From Gonium pectorale (taxonomy: Eukaryota > Chlorophyta > Chlorophyceae > Chlamydomonadales > Volvocaceae): a DNA stretch of 64,000 nt. The stretch is taken from NCBI GenBank assembly GCA_001584585.1, contig LSYV01000011.1, positions 1,399,630 to 1,463,629 on the forward strand. Direction: 5' to 3'. The notes beneath the pieces were generated by a model. The model was not told the DNA's origin and made no database searches. It saw only the letters and a list, made by a program, of their open reading frames with translations. Both the position numbers and the translations under genes were made by a program. Positions 23,471-33,548 of the stretch are shown in pieces (within the stretch, counting starts at the first letter, position 1; every line of letters starts with the position of its first letter).

Positions 23471-23977
23471 ATGCCTAAAATATACCACTGTGTACTCTTT
23501 AAGTTTGGTGACGGCTGGCATGAGGCCTGGGTGCCAGACGTCGTCGGCGCTAGCGTGATCGGAGATTCCGAAGAAGAGGTTCAGCTGGAAATCCTCGAGC
23601 AGCTTGAGGCATGCTTGGAGGGCAGCTTGGGTGGAGTGTCGGAGCCTTCAACCGAGGGCACTGCCCTGGCGAAGGCACTTGCACGCCTGAACAAGTGCAT
23701 GTCCGAGTTCCCCGACGGGTACAACCCCCCACAATCATACCGCCTGATCCCTATCAAGGTTCAGAACGCAAGGTACGGAACGCAAGGTGCACCCGCCGTG
23801 GGGTGCACCCATCATCAGCAGAGAGTTACACGTTTAGGCGGTGTGAGATCGTCCTGGGGACCTGAACGTGGACGGTTTTGCTGCCAAATCGAGTGTTCGT
23901 GTCAGTACCAAATTTGCATATGTGGTGTCCAACGAGCTCAGTGTTTATCTTTCCGTGCTTGCTGCACACAGGTGTGA
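23471..23977 (+). CDS. Small HicB-like (UPF0150) fold protein
   Basis: Starts MPKIYHCVLFKFGDGWHEAW, then PDVVGASVIGDSEEEV and a Leu/Glu helix. This order matches the HicB/UPF0150 antitoxin-like fold: two strands, the PD-x2-G-x5-GD-x-EE signature, then a helix. Exon 1 runs to 23758 (AAG|GTTCAG). A 213-base segment to 23971 may be an intron: splicing gives an approximately 97-residue protein ending RLIPIKV, and retention keeps the same stop and gives 168 residues. The ATG follows a possible acceptor (CTGTAG|GA), so a 5'UTR intron is likely. No HicA-like partner is visible. Stand-alone HicB-fold proteins occur in algae and cyanobacteria, with functions largely unknown. A plastid or horizontal origin is possible but not shown. 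Confidence 0.55.
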   Translation: MPKIYHCVLFKFGDGWHEAWVPDVVGASVIGDSEEEVQLEILEQLEACLEGSLGGVSEPSTEGTALAKALARLNKCMSEFPDGYNPPQSYRLIPIKVQNARYGTQGAPAVGCTHHQQRVTRLGGVRSSWGPERGRFCCQIECSCQYQICICGVQRAQCLSFRACCTQV

Positions 23978-24688
23978 GCTGGTGACGGACGGACGCTGAT
24001 GTTCGGCACCTGTGTTCGGCGTGCAGTCAACTCACGGAGGCCCCTGTGGCTATTCCTTCAAGCTTTATACGAACCACGTCGTAAGACAGCAGCACCAGCT
24101 GTGGCCTTCATCATGTGCGGGGCACACACAGCAGATTGCCCGCAGGTGTCTTGTGAGGACTTGAATGCCGCCGCAATCAAGCAACAGCGGCTATTGTATG
24201 TGATCCGATTGCCTGGTGAGGCAAGCGGTGACTGCCGACCCTCCTGCGTGCGTGGAAGCACTGGGATGCTGGAGGCCTAGGACGGTCGTTTGAGGGTTCA
24301 ACCAGTGGCGTATTATACGGCCGAGTTGGCCTTGCACGCACAGATCATGCGCGAGCAGCTTTGCATGCAGGCACAAACGCAAACGGTGTGTGGGGAACGG
24401 CCGTACAATGCTCCCACTCATCTCAATCTACCCATGGCCGCACAGGCTTTGACGGGTACCTGTAACCTTGTAACCTTGCTTGTAACCATCTCATTCAACA
24501 TGTGCCGGGCCGCAAAGCCGAGTCCATGCCCTTACAGTGGCCTTGTACGGTGTCCTGTGTGTGAGGATGCATGCACTGATGGCCCCGTTGCCTTGAGCGC
24601 TCACAAGGCATAGCATGCAGGTCGATCGCATCTGTAAAATCGGAAAAAATACAGTTCACAACAGGCATCATCGCTGGATGTAGACAGG
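23978..24688. other. HicB-like gene 3' flank with a LINE tail
   Basis: No gene supported. A LINE-type 3' tail sits at 24447-24488. Confidence 0.45.
24447..24488 (+). mobile_element. LINE-like 3' tail remnant
   Basis: GGCTTTGACGGG followed by repeated TGTAACC(TT) units, matching the 3' ends of the two larger LINE fragments at 21405-21447 and 25538-25573. Only the tail region is recognisable here. Confidence 0.6.
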
Positions 24689-25191
24689 TACGCAACTTGC
24701 GGGCCAGCCATACACGCGTGCTATTGGGAACCTATCTGCATCTTCGGGTGTAGTATTCGAACTTTGGCCATGGATGAAATTCTCCCAGCTCACAGGCTCC
24801 TGCTGGCTGCTGCTGTACACATTGTGGATGGAGAGCGTGTAACGGCCAGTCACCATGACCGCACGACACCACTGCCGCTGTTGGTTGCAGGTCACAACCG
24901 TTGCACATACATCAGTGCACCATACACACCATATACGTGTGCCGGTCTCTCGTGCATGTGTGCCCTTTACAACTCCCATACCCATGCGCGTGCCCGGGCC
25001 TCACATTGCCAGGTGAGGCGCTCCAAACCCCGCCACACACACCGCCCAGCGCTCCCCTGCTGGCCGCCTCCTCACACCAGCGCCCACGCACACACCCTTG
25101 ACCACCGCGACATACATCTCCGCCATCACCTCCGCGCTGCCCGCAGCCAGTGCCGCCACGCTGCCGGGTGCTGCCTCCATCACCACATCTG
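24689..25191. repeat. Segmental duplicate of 26129-26650
   Basis: Starts GTACGCAACTTGCGG in both copies. It keeps the order of landmarks through TTGGCCATGG, CAGTCGCCA/CAGTCACCA and the BTB gene's 3' end. It is therefore a duplicate of the BTB gene's downstream flank plus its last codons, strongly diverged. Confidence 0.75.
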
Positions 25192-25785
25192 CTGGGGTGC
25201 TGGGAGACGGAAGTCAACCGCCCCAACGGGCGGGCTAGGTGCGAGCGGACATGCAAGGTGTGCAGTGATGCCACAGCGATGGAGGACGAGCTGCATGTGT
25301 TTTGCGAGTGCCCGTGCTATGAGCACCTTCGCGACCAATTTGAAGGCGCATTGCAGTTCAAGCGCCGGGACATGATTACGATTATGAAGGAGGCCCCACC
25401 TGCTGAGGTGGCAGCCTATTTGCAGGCTGTCTGGGATACTAGGCACGCCATACTTCGGCGCCAGGCGCTGAAGCGGGGTAGAGACGGCAATCATGACCCT
25501 TTACCCCACCCCACCACTCGCATTTCGTCCATGGCCCCCCCGGCTTTGACGGACGTGTAACCCTGTAACCCTGTCTGCGTAGCGCAGGTAAAGCCATGCA
25601 GCCCGCCGCCCAACAGCCCGGCAAAGGACGACCCATGGCCCTCCACCCACAGCAAGAGGGTTTACCGCCTTGATTGCCCCTCTGGTCAGCAGCCAGCCAG
25701 CACGCAGCCGCCGCTGTGCCTCTTCGCCAGCTCCGGAGCCAGCAACCGATCCGCCAGGGCCTGGAGCGAGCGACGCGCTGGGTAG
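25040..25785 (-). pseudogene. BTB gene 3'-end fragment 2, split by a LINE insertion
   Basis: 25040-25191 and 25578-25785 together match a continuous stretch of the BTB gene (about 26510-26830 on the plus strand). The first part encodes APGSVAALAAGS on the minus strand. The second aligns to the AEEAQRRLL/LADRLLAPEL region. The parent sequence is uninterrupted at the corresponding point. Indels and substitutions show that it is dead. Confidence 0.85.
25192..25577 (+). mobile_element. LINE-like element 3' fragment 2, inserted in the BTB fragment
   Basis: A 5'-truncated insert of about 385 bp. It carries the same Cys motif (CERTCKVCSDATAMEDE, then HVFCECPCYEHLRDQF) and the same 3' end GGCTTTGACGGACG with TGTAACCC repeats. 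TCTG flanks it on both sides (25188-25191 and 25574-25577), a plausible short target-site duplication. The flanking DNA reads through cleanly as BTB sequence when the insert is ignored, so both boundaries are well defined. Confidence 0.8.
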
Positions 25786-26530
25786 GGCAACAAGGGCGCC
25801 CTACGTTGCAGAGGGGCGACACGCGTGGGCTGGCATGCCTTTCTGCTGGGGTTTGGTCTGTCCGTGCTTCCACAAACGGACCCCAAAATCCCCAATCACA
25901 ATGATACGCCCAGTTGGCCTTTCAAGGAGGTTCAAGAGAACCTCGGCGGCTGACTTGCCGCTTGCCTCTGGCCCAGCCAGGCAGCCCCCCGGGTCTGTAG
26001 CTCGCACTCGAGGACCACTAGGCCACTTGAAGTTTGACTGGGCGGTGCGGTTGCAGCAGTGTGAATGTGTGGGCCGCATGCATCGCACCGCACCGCACCA
26101 AACTCGCTATGTGAAAACAGCACAGAAGTACGCAACTTGCGGTCCAGCCATTCGCGCACTGACAAGACTGTGCATCCTTGGGTGCGGTATTGGATCATTG
26201 GCCATGGCAGACGTGCCGCCAGCTGGTAGGCTCCTACTGGCTGCAGCAGACGTTGCCAGGAGTACGTCACGGCGGCCAGTCGCCACAACAGCACTGCAGC
26301 TGGTACCTGATCGCAAACCTTCGCAGAACAAGTCATCCGTACACGCCGCACATGTGCGCTCGTCTGACACGTGCCACCTGTTCCCCGTTTGTCCGGTCCA
26401 CACTCAAAACCCTTAATCCGCTTCCATTTGCTTCCCCACCCGTGAGCCCTTTCTTCCATCCACGGCGGCACTCTGCCGCCAGCCACCCCCGCACCGCACC
26501 CCGATCCGCGCACCCCTGCTGCCCGCCTCC
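25786..26530. other. BTB gene downstream flank
   Basis: 3' flank of the minus-strand BTB gene. The block 26129-26530 is the parent of the duplicate at 24689-25040. A minus-strand reading at 25800-26088 contains GRIIVIGDFGVRLW, which I could not assign. Confidence 0.45.
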
Positions 26531-28689
26531 TCACGCCAGCGCCCGCACCCCCTTGACCGCCGCGACATACATCTCCGCCATCACCTCCGGGCTGCCCGCA
26601 GCCAGCGCCGCCACGCTGCCGGGTGCCGCCTCCACCACCGCATCCGCGTAGCACAGGATGAAGCCGCGCAACCCGCCCAACAGTCCGACGAAGGACGGCC
26701 CGCGGGCCTCCGCCCACAGCAGCAGCTCCACCGCCCCCTCCGGCCAGCAGCCCGCCAGCAGCCGCCGCTGCGCCTCCTCTGCTAGCTCCGGAGCCAGCAG
26801 CCGGTCCGCCAACTCCGACACAGCCCGCAGCAGCGGAAGCGGCGCAAACGGCAGTGGGTCGACGGCGCCACCGCCGTGTCCGCCGCCTGCGCCGCCTCCG
26901 CAACCGCAGCCGCCTATGGTGCGGTAGCAGTAGCGGAGGACCGCCGCGAAGGCCGCGGGGTCCGCGTCGGGCAGCTCCACCTCCAGGACACGCCGTCCGC
27001 CATGACCGTCATCGCCACCGCCGCTGCCGCTGTCGGCGGTCCCTGCTGCCGCTGGCGATGCCTCCGTAAAGAGACCGCCGAAGAGGCGTGTGCGGAAGTA
27101 CTCGGATCTGGCTGCCAGCACGCTCCGGTGTGCGGCGAAGCGGACGGGAGGAGCGTCACCGCTCGGCTTCACCACCACCGCCACGTCGGTGGTCGGGTCG
27201 CTGCCTCCGTACGCAACCGGGTCCGCGCCCAGCAGCAGCAGCGTCCGGGGCCCCGGCAGGGGCTGCGCCGCCGCGGCTGCTGCTGCAACGGCTGCAGCCG
27301 CTATGCCGGGGGGTTTCAGCGGCGGCAGCTCTGGGGGCGTCAGCTGAAGGTCTATCACCTGGACGTGGCCGCTCGTGTTGTAGTAGCACACCGCCAGGTG
27401 GCCGCTGGGCAGCACGGTCGGAGCTCTCGTGCCAGAAGGCAGGTCGGCCAGCAGCGTGGTGACGTCGCCGGTGCACAGGTCGACCGAACGCAGGCGGGTG
27501 CCGTCCGTCACATAGGCCGCCCCTCCCCCCGCGCGTCCACCGCCACCCCCGTAATGGAGCTGAACCGCGCCGCCTGCCAGCTGCCGTCAGCCGTGCCGGT
27601 GGTGCCCTGCAGACCGCTAACCAGCAGCGGAATCACGGCAGCGCCGAGGACAGTCCCGCCGCTGCCGCCAGTGCCTTCTGCCGCCGCCGACGGCGCTGGC
27701 GGCAGCTTCACCCGGTACAGCGCGGTGGCGGTGGTGGCGAACAAGCATCCGGTGGCGGCATTGAAGCTCAGACCGGACCAAGGATTATTGTCGGCGCGGG
27801 TCAACAGTGTCACGACGGAAGCGGAGACGGGCGCGGTTTCGGCCGTCCGGGCGGTGACCATCGAGGTGAGGGCGGCCTTCAGGGCGGACGGGTCGGCGTT
27901 GGCCGCAGCGGTGCTGCCGGCAGCAATGCTTCCCTGGCCATCGTTGGCGCTCGCGTCATAACCGTCGGTTGAGTCGCCCGCCGCCGTTGAAACGCTCCCT
28001 TGCTGCTGCTGTTGCGGCGGCGGCGGCAGCGCCAGCGGCGGAGGACGCGGAGGCGGTGCGGCGGCCGCATGCAACTGCAGGCAGAGTGTCGGCGAGGGCG
28101 CCGGCGGCGAAGCCACCCTCAGGCGGCGCAGGCGAGTGCCCTCGGCCACGATGATCCCTCCGTCACCATCGGCAGCAAGCGCGGCGATGGCACCGAAGCG
28201 GGCCGCATCCGCTGCGCCGTCCACATGGCCTTGCTCCGTGGGTCTGCCCGCCACCTGCGCCACGGCGCCGCACCCGTCGAACCGCATCACAGAGTGCCCG
28301 TCCGCAAAGTAAACGGCGTGCGTGTGCGGCTCATAGGTGGCGGCGCCGCCGCTGAAGCCAGACTGCGGAGTGTAGGGCTCGGGCGGAAGGGGCTGATCCG
28401 GCCGCAGGGTGCCGCTGGCGCTGGCCGCTGGCTGTCGCCGCGGCTGCAAGGCGGGTCCCAGGCTGAAGAAACCCCATCGTGCAGTCTTGTCAAGGGGTAA
28501 GAAGCGCTTCAAGGGCGTGGCATTCTGCAGCACCAAGGTCTGGAGCGGCGACGATGCGCCGGAGCCGGGGTCGGGGCGACACACCAAGCCGACGGGACTT
28601 TCGAGGACAACAGTTGAGCGGAGGCATGCCATCGTGCTGAGATACGGTGGGTAGGTGAGAGCTGGCCTGCGTGCTCTTTGCAACCTCAT
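26531..28689 (-). CDS. NHL-repeat / BTB-BACK domain protein (one-base frameshift)
   Basis: Probable substrate adaptor for a cullin-3 type ubiquitin ligase. Read from 28689 on the minus strand; a second ATG lies at 28632. The N-terminal half has NHL/beta-propeller-like segments: a YFADGHSVMRFDG strand, then DGAADAARFGAIAALAADGD and, later, a DGSWQAARFSSITGVAVD segment. A Ser/Ala/Gln-rich linker separates them. The C-terminal half is a BTB domain (TDVAVVV, then FAAHRSVLAARSEYFRTRLF and AVLRYCYRTI), followed by a BACK-like region (LADRLLAPELAEEAQRRLL) and the end VKGVRALA. The two halves lie in different frames, joined at a C6 run (27525-27530 on the plus strand). One extra base restores DARG-GAAYVTDG. 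No splice sites fit there. A sequencing error is the simplest explanation; a real frameshift is possible. Its 3' end is duplicated twice nearby. Confidence 0.85.
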
Positions 28690-30436
28690 AGCTGTAACGT
28701 GGCCCCGTACTGTTAAGCGCTGAAGAGGCTTTCACGGGTACGTTCGCGGCGGCCGACGTGACGCCAGTCACCGGCCCATGGGTCGCGCAGCCTTGCCAGC
28801 TGGCCCTCCGCGGTTGGTAACAATGGCTATAAAGGGCGATGGTTGATAGCGTAGTGCGGTTGACAGTACAGTAGCCGGGTGGCGGGTCTTAAGGTTGTGG
28901 CCACGCACGCACGGTGACAGCTGCGCCGTCGTTGCCGGTCACACTGAATGAAGAAGGTGCCTTGAAGGAACTCACTTGACCTGCCAGACGACTGTGCGTG
29001 GCTTTCAGAGGCGGTCAAGTCCGTGGTATTGCGTTAAGATCTTGAAGTACATGGCCCCTTGCGATTACCCGTGTCGTCGGCAGCCGGCGCGCAGCGTCCG
29101 CAAGAATGGTGCATGCAGCTTCCTCCCCTCCCGACATGTTTCGTTCGGCTTTACGGTAGCATGCAGTCCAGTTCCTCCCCGATTACAAATCACCACGCAG
29201 CTGCGTCAGAGTGCATACGGCGAATGACAGATGGCATGAATACCGTATGTGGCTTTGCGGGGCCGTGCCTAGGCATGGGATTGTGGAGGGATTGACCCGC
29301 GCAACTGCTGCGTGCCTTTAATCGGCCACTGGCACGGGGATGACAGCAGCAGTTCCCTGCCCAAAGCACATTCATAACTTTGCTGGGTGAGGGAGCTGTT
29401 CGTGCTGCTGCGGGGCCCAGCGTCCGGCACGTATGCGCTGATGGCCTGGTGGCCGGGCTGGTGGCTGAACTGGGAGTGCTCGCCATTCGGCACTGGGCGG
29501 TGGTCGAGGCGGCGTGTGCAGGCCCCTGGGGCGCCGGCGTGCTGCCGCAGCCGTCCTGCCTGTTTCTCCAGGCGGGAGAGCGGCAGGCCCCGGCTGCTGT
29601 GGAGTAGCGTGGAGTAATGGAGTGGGCGCTCTAATGGACGCCACAATGGGCCCGAGCGAGAAGGAATCGATCCTTGACGTGAAAGGCGACAGCGCCTGCG
29701 CCAGATACACGAGCTGACATACTGGGTAGCGGCTGAGAAGTGCCCCAGAGGCGGGTCTCCCACATCGTATGAGCGCGTTCATGTGAAGCTACGGTGCAGA
29801 GTCCTGCTGTGTGCAGCCGTGAAGGTACAACCGGCACAATGTATCAAGACGGTTGTACCGGTTGGGAGTTCAATGGCCATCCCTTTCATACCGGTGGGCA
29901 CCCATACGTATCGCTTGGGTCATATTGCAGCCGGGTGAGTGGCGTGCAGCGACTCTCTGGTAATATATTGTGTAGGTTACTGCGGCAGCATAATCCAACA
30001 GCGCGTAACAGCGTGACCCAAGGAACCAAGCCGCCGCGGCTGGGGTCGTGGGGGTCCAACCGGGTGACTGTCTGCGGGCCGCACACGGCAACGTGCACGG
30101 ACGGTCGGCTGTGAACCGATATCGTGTTCGTAGGAGAGATGCTCTCTATCGCTGCTTGTCTTCTACTTGCAAGGAACGGATGTAGATCGGTCCGGTCAAA
30201 CTGTAACGAGTCCAACGGTCCAACGGGCAACAAGCGGGCTTCTCGAGGCAGCCGCACCCAAGGTCGCGTCAGGCGGCCGGCTCGAGGCAATCAAGGAGGC
30301 ATCGCCTGCTAACCTCTCACCCCGCTCGATCGCTCACTCGTATGCCACAAGCCGTTGCCTCCGAAGCGGCAAGCGACGAAACGCGACCGCCACCCGACCC
30401 TCCGCAAGCTGCAACGAACTCACCCCCCCCCCAAGC
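28690..30436. other. Spacer between the BTB gene and copy E
   Basis: About 1.75 kb. It holds the 5' flank of the BTB gene and the promoter side of copy E. Overlapping ORFs at 29260-29780 have composition typical of GC-rich non-coding DNA and no recognisable domain. Confidence 0.45.
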
Positions 30437-33400
30437 ATGGGCGGCGACGGCATACTTCACTTTCTGCAGAAAGCGCAGGAGCCCCTCGGCTTCGTCTGCG
30501 CTCGCGTCGCCCAGGGATTCAGGGCCGGCAGCCTCATGGCCGCGGGCGCCACGTGCGCGGCGGTGCCCGCGATGGCGTTCCTCAGGAGGGCCCCCGCCGT
30601 CAAGCCGTCGACGCTGCTGACCACGGTGGGCTGCACCGCCCTCGCCGGGGCCGCAGCTGCAGGTGCGATGGGCCCTGCTGCCGCTAATTTGGCGGCCCCG
30701 ATGCTCAGCGTTTGGACTGTCCAATGCCATGTAAGGCCCGCATGGTCCTCCACCACACGCGGCAACACCCGACACAACGGACCCAGCACTCACTCGCTCA
30801 CCCCCGGCACACGCTGTCGTTCAAACATGGCATCGTGGTTTGTACGGGGACTGCATGACGTGGTTTGTACGGGGACTGCATGAGCGCATGTTACCGCCCC
30901 AGTATATCTCGGTTTCACACGCCCCGCCGCCCCGGCCCTCTTGTTTCCCGGCTCCGCCAAATGCAGGCATCTACGACCACTACTACGGGCTGCCCGAGCG
31001 TCTGTCGGCCTTGCTCCAGAGCCCGCAAGAGCAGGCTGCTGCCCGCCTTGGTAGCCCGCAGGGTCACGCCGCCAATCCCCCCTTTCCGTCCATCGCCTTC
31101 CTGGGCGGCGCTGCGGGCATGCTCGCCACGGCGGCGGCGCCCTTCGCCCGCGGCTTCACGCCCTCCTACGGCGCCGTGCTCCTGGGCGGCACGGCAGCGG
31201 GCTGCGCGGCAGGCTTGGTGCTGGGCGCCACGGCACCTGGACTGGTGGGTCAGGGACTTTGAGGATCTTGGCGACGGGTGACGATTGCACCTGATAGCCC
31301 TATGGCAGTCCGCGTCAGGACATTACTGCACAGCGCGCACAGATGTACCGATTCCTGCATCCTTTCCAACGCTCCGTGGCCCTCCGCGCGCGCTCCTGTG
31401 TTCCGGAGAGCCAGTAACGCCTCGCCATCCGTAATGCTGACATGTCCATGCACCCCTCTGCGCTGCATGTCAGGCCGAGGATGTACGCAGTCAGGCTGTC
31501 AAGCTGTGGGACGCATCGACCGCTGCCAGCGCCGCTGCGGCGCCCTACGCGTATCGGGGCCTGCAGGCCGGCAGCGTGCTGGGCCTGGCGGCGGCGCGGG
31601 TCATGTACGGGCCCGGCAAGATGGCCGCCTTCGGGCGGAGCGCCCTCCAGGGCGGCTTACTGGGCGCAGCGGCAGCGGGTGAGGGCCGCGAGGCGCCGTC
31701 CCGCGCGTGCTGGCGGCGATTAGTGGATGGGCAGCTGTGACGAGCGCTAGCTACTGCATGATGTGTGCGTGCAAACCCACCGACCCCGTTAAGGTCCTTT
31801 CCATTACTATGTGCTTGATGTGCAGCCTGACCAACCTGCCGCCGCATATCAGCTGCAAACGGCTTTGCTGCATACGGTAGACATACGGTAGACAGTGCAG
31901 CTATGCCACATGCCTTATGTACCGAAATACCGACAGTGCTGCTATAACACCACTACGCATCGCCGCGCGCTGTGCACGGCGCCCCGCCCATATGGCTCCG
32001 CCGCACCCTCAGGCGCTTTCGGGCCACACCGCTACAAAGCCTACACCGAGAACCCGCCTGCTGCCGAAGCCAACACCACCAACTACGGCTCCATCGTGCG
32101 AGGTCACGCGTTCCGCCTGCCGGCGCCCAAGGACCTGCTCTGGGACACCGTCATGTCTGGCGGCATGGCCACTGCGTGGTGGTGGGCCGGCAGCGGGAGC
32201 GCCGCCATCCTGAAGGCCGGGCCCGCACGCTGGCTGCAGCTGGCGGCGCTGGGCTTTGGCATGGCGGCCGTCGTGTGCGGGGCGGAGGCGCTGACGGCCA
32301 AGGTGCGCTGGCACACACGGAGTAACGTAACGCGGCGCGGGCTGGGGCGGCAGGTAGCAGCGACTCCAACGCGGGACGGACTCGAGCGCTCCAGTGCGGT
32401 ACACGCGGGGCCAGCCGCGGATGCTATGTGAGGAGCGCGGAACGAATCCAAGTGTGCCGTACCGCTGTACTGGTACTCAGGGCTCGCAGAAAATCGTACA
32501 TCTGACGGTCCACGCACGTGACTCCGTACGTACGTACGAGCAATCGCTTCTACCTCACTTGACTGCCAGGTCGATGCCTTGAACGCCAGGTGCACGAGAT
32601 GTGACATGAGATGTGCTTTGCCAAACTTACGTGGCGAGCGCATAATACCCCTTACCCTCCCCGCTTCCCATCTCGTGCGACACGCAAGGGTCGAGACGCC
32701 GCCGCAGAGGCTCTCTCGGCCGGCGGCGGTCCCGTAGTGCTACACAGCGCCGGAAAGGGCTTCCAGCTGGGTGCTGTGGTCGGAGCCGTCCCAGCGTTTG
32801 CGGCGACGTCGCTGCGCTTGGCGCTTCGCTCGGCCGCGGCTTCGCGGTTCCCTAACGCCATGTTCGCCGCCGCGGTGGCCCCGACGGCCTGTGCGCTCCT
32901 GGGCGCGGCTGCGGCGGGTATGTTTCCTCTCGTGTATGCGAGCGTACGGCATGGTACGACATGACGATTACTCTCCTAGTTAACGCCTCACAGAGCATGT
33001 GGCGAGCAGAAACCGTTTATACTTTGAAAACGTAACCTTTCACTAAACACAAAAGCAACCAGTCTCGGCGCGCTACCTCGGCACACACGTCGCGTCACGT
33101 CGCGTCCCGCCCGCACAAATCACATGCCCACCGTCCCTTCCCCATCCGGCCACACATAGGCGCCTACGCCGCCTACCAGCTGAGCGGCGCGGACCCGGCC
33201 GCACAGCGCGAGCTCGCCGACCGCCTGCAGCAGCGCGAGCGCGAGCGCTCCCCACAGGAGCAGCAGAAGGCGGTAGGCGACTCCAATGCCGACATGCTGG
33301 GGGCGCTGGCCCACTGGTGCGTCCTCGCCCCGCAGCTGCTCACGGCGCTGCAGGAGCCGATGACCGCCGCGAGCGCGCTGGTGCTGTCCAACAACATGAT

Positions 33401-33548
33401 CGCCATCCTGGGCGCGGTCCTTGCGCTGCAATGGATGGTGGGTGCGGCGCGCACGGGCCGGTGGAGCGCGGGTGTGCTGCCGGCGCCGCTCTGCGTGGCG
33501 GCCGTGGCGGCGGCGAAGCCGCAGCAGCCGGCGGTGCCCCGGCAGTGA
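30437..33548 (+). CDS. Copy E: three-unit glycine-zipper membrane protein, unknown function
   Basis: The cleanest full-length member. Six exons: 30437-30662, 30967-31244, 31474-31678, 32013-32302, 32689-32917 and 33160-33548, about 538 residues, intron phases exactly 1-0-1-0-1. Unit 1: QGFRAGSLMAAGATC, TALAGAAAAG, then YDHYYGLPE and LLGGTAAGCAAGL. Unit 2: APYAYRGLQAGSVLGLAAA, LLGAAAAG, then AFGPHRYKAY and the Trp cluster TAWWWAGSG. Unit 3: KGFQLGAVVGAVPAF, ALLGAAAAG, then AYAAYQLSGADPAAQ and a hydrophobic end. The first ATG of exon 1 gives the start. Each unit contributes about four membrane segments, so about twelve in total. The exon 5 acceptor (GCAAG|G) is the weakest junction. No catalytic motif is visible. 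Confidence 0.8.
30835..30884 (+). repeat. 25-bp direct duplication in copy E intron 1
   Basis: GTGGTTTGTACGGGGACTGC plus ATGA occurs twice in tandem within the first intron. Confidence 0.9.

Noticed and set aside
23471..24280. A bacterial-type HicAB toxin-antitoxin operon
   Set aside because: Only a HicB-like frame is seen; the following frame at 23999-24280 does not resemble HicA.
25800..26088. Minus-strand frame with GRIIVIGDFGVRLW as an endonuclease or transposase piece
   Set aside because: Too short and lacks the conserved context of either family.
26876..27961. 361-codon plus-strand ORF
   Set aside because: Antisense to the BTB gene; low-complexity and without domains.
29260..29782. 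Minus-strand ORFs with Pro/Arg-rich sequence
   Set aside because: Composition typical of GC-rich spacer; no motif and no splice partners.
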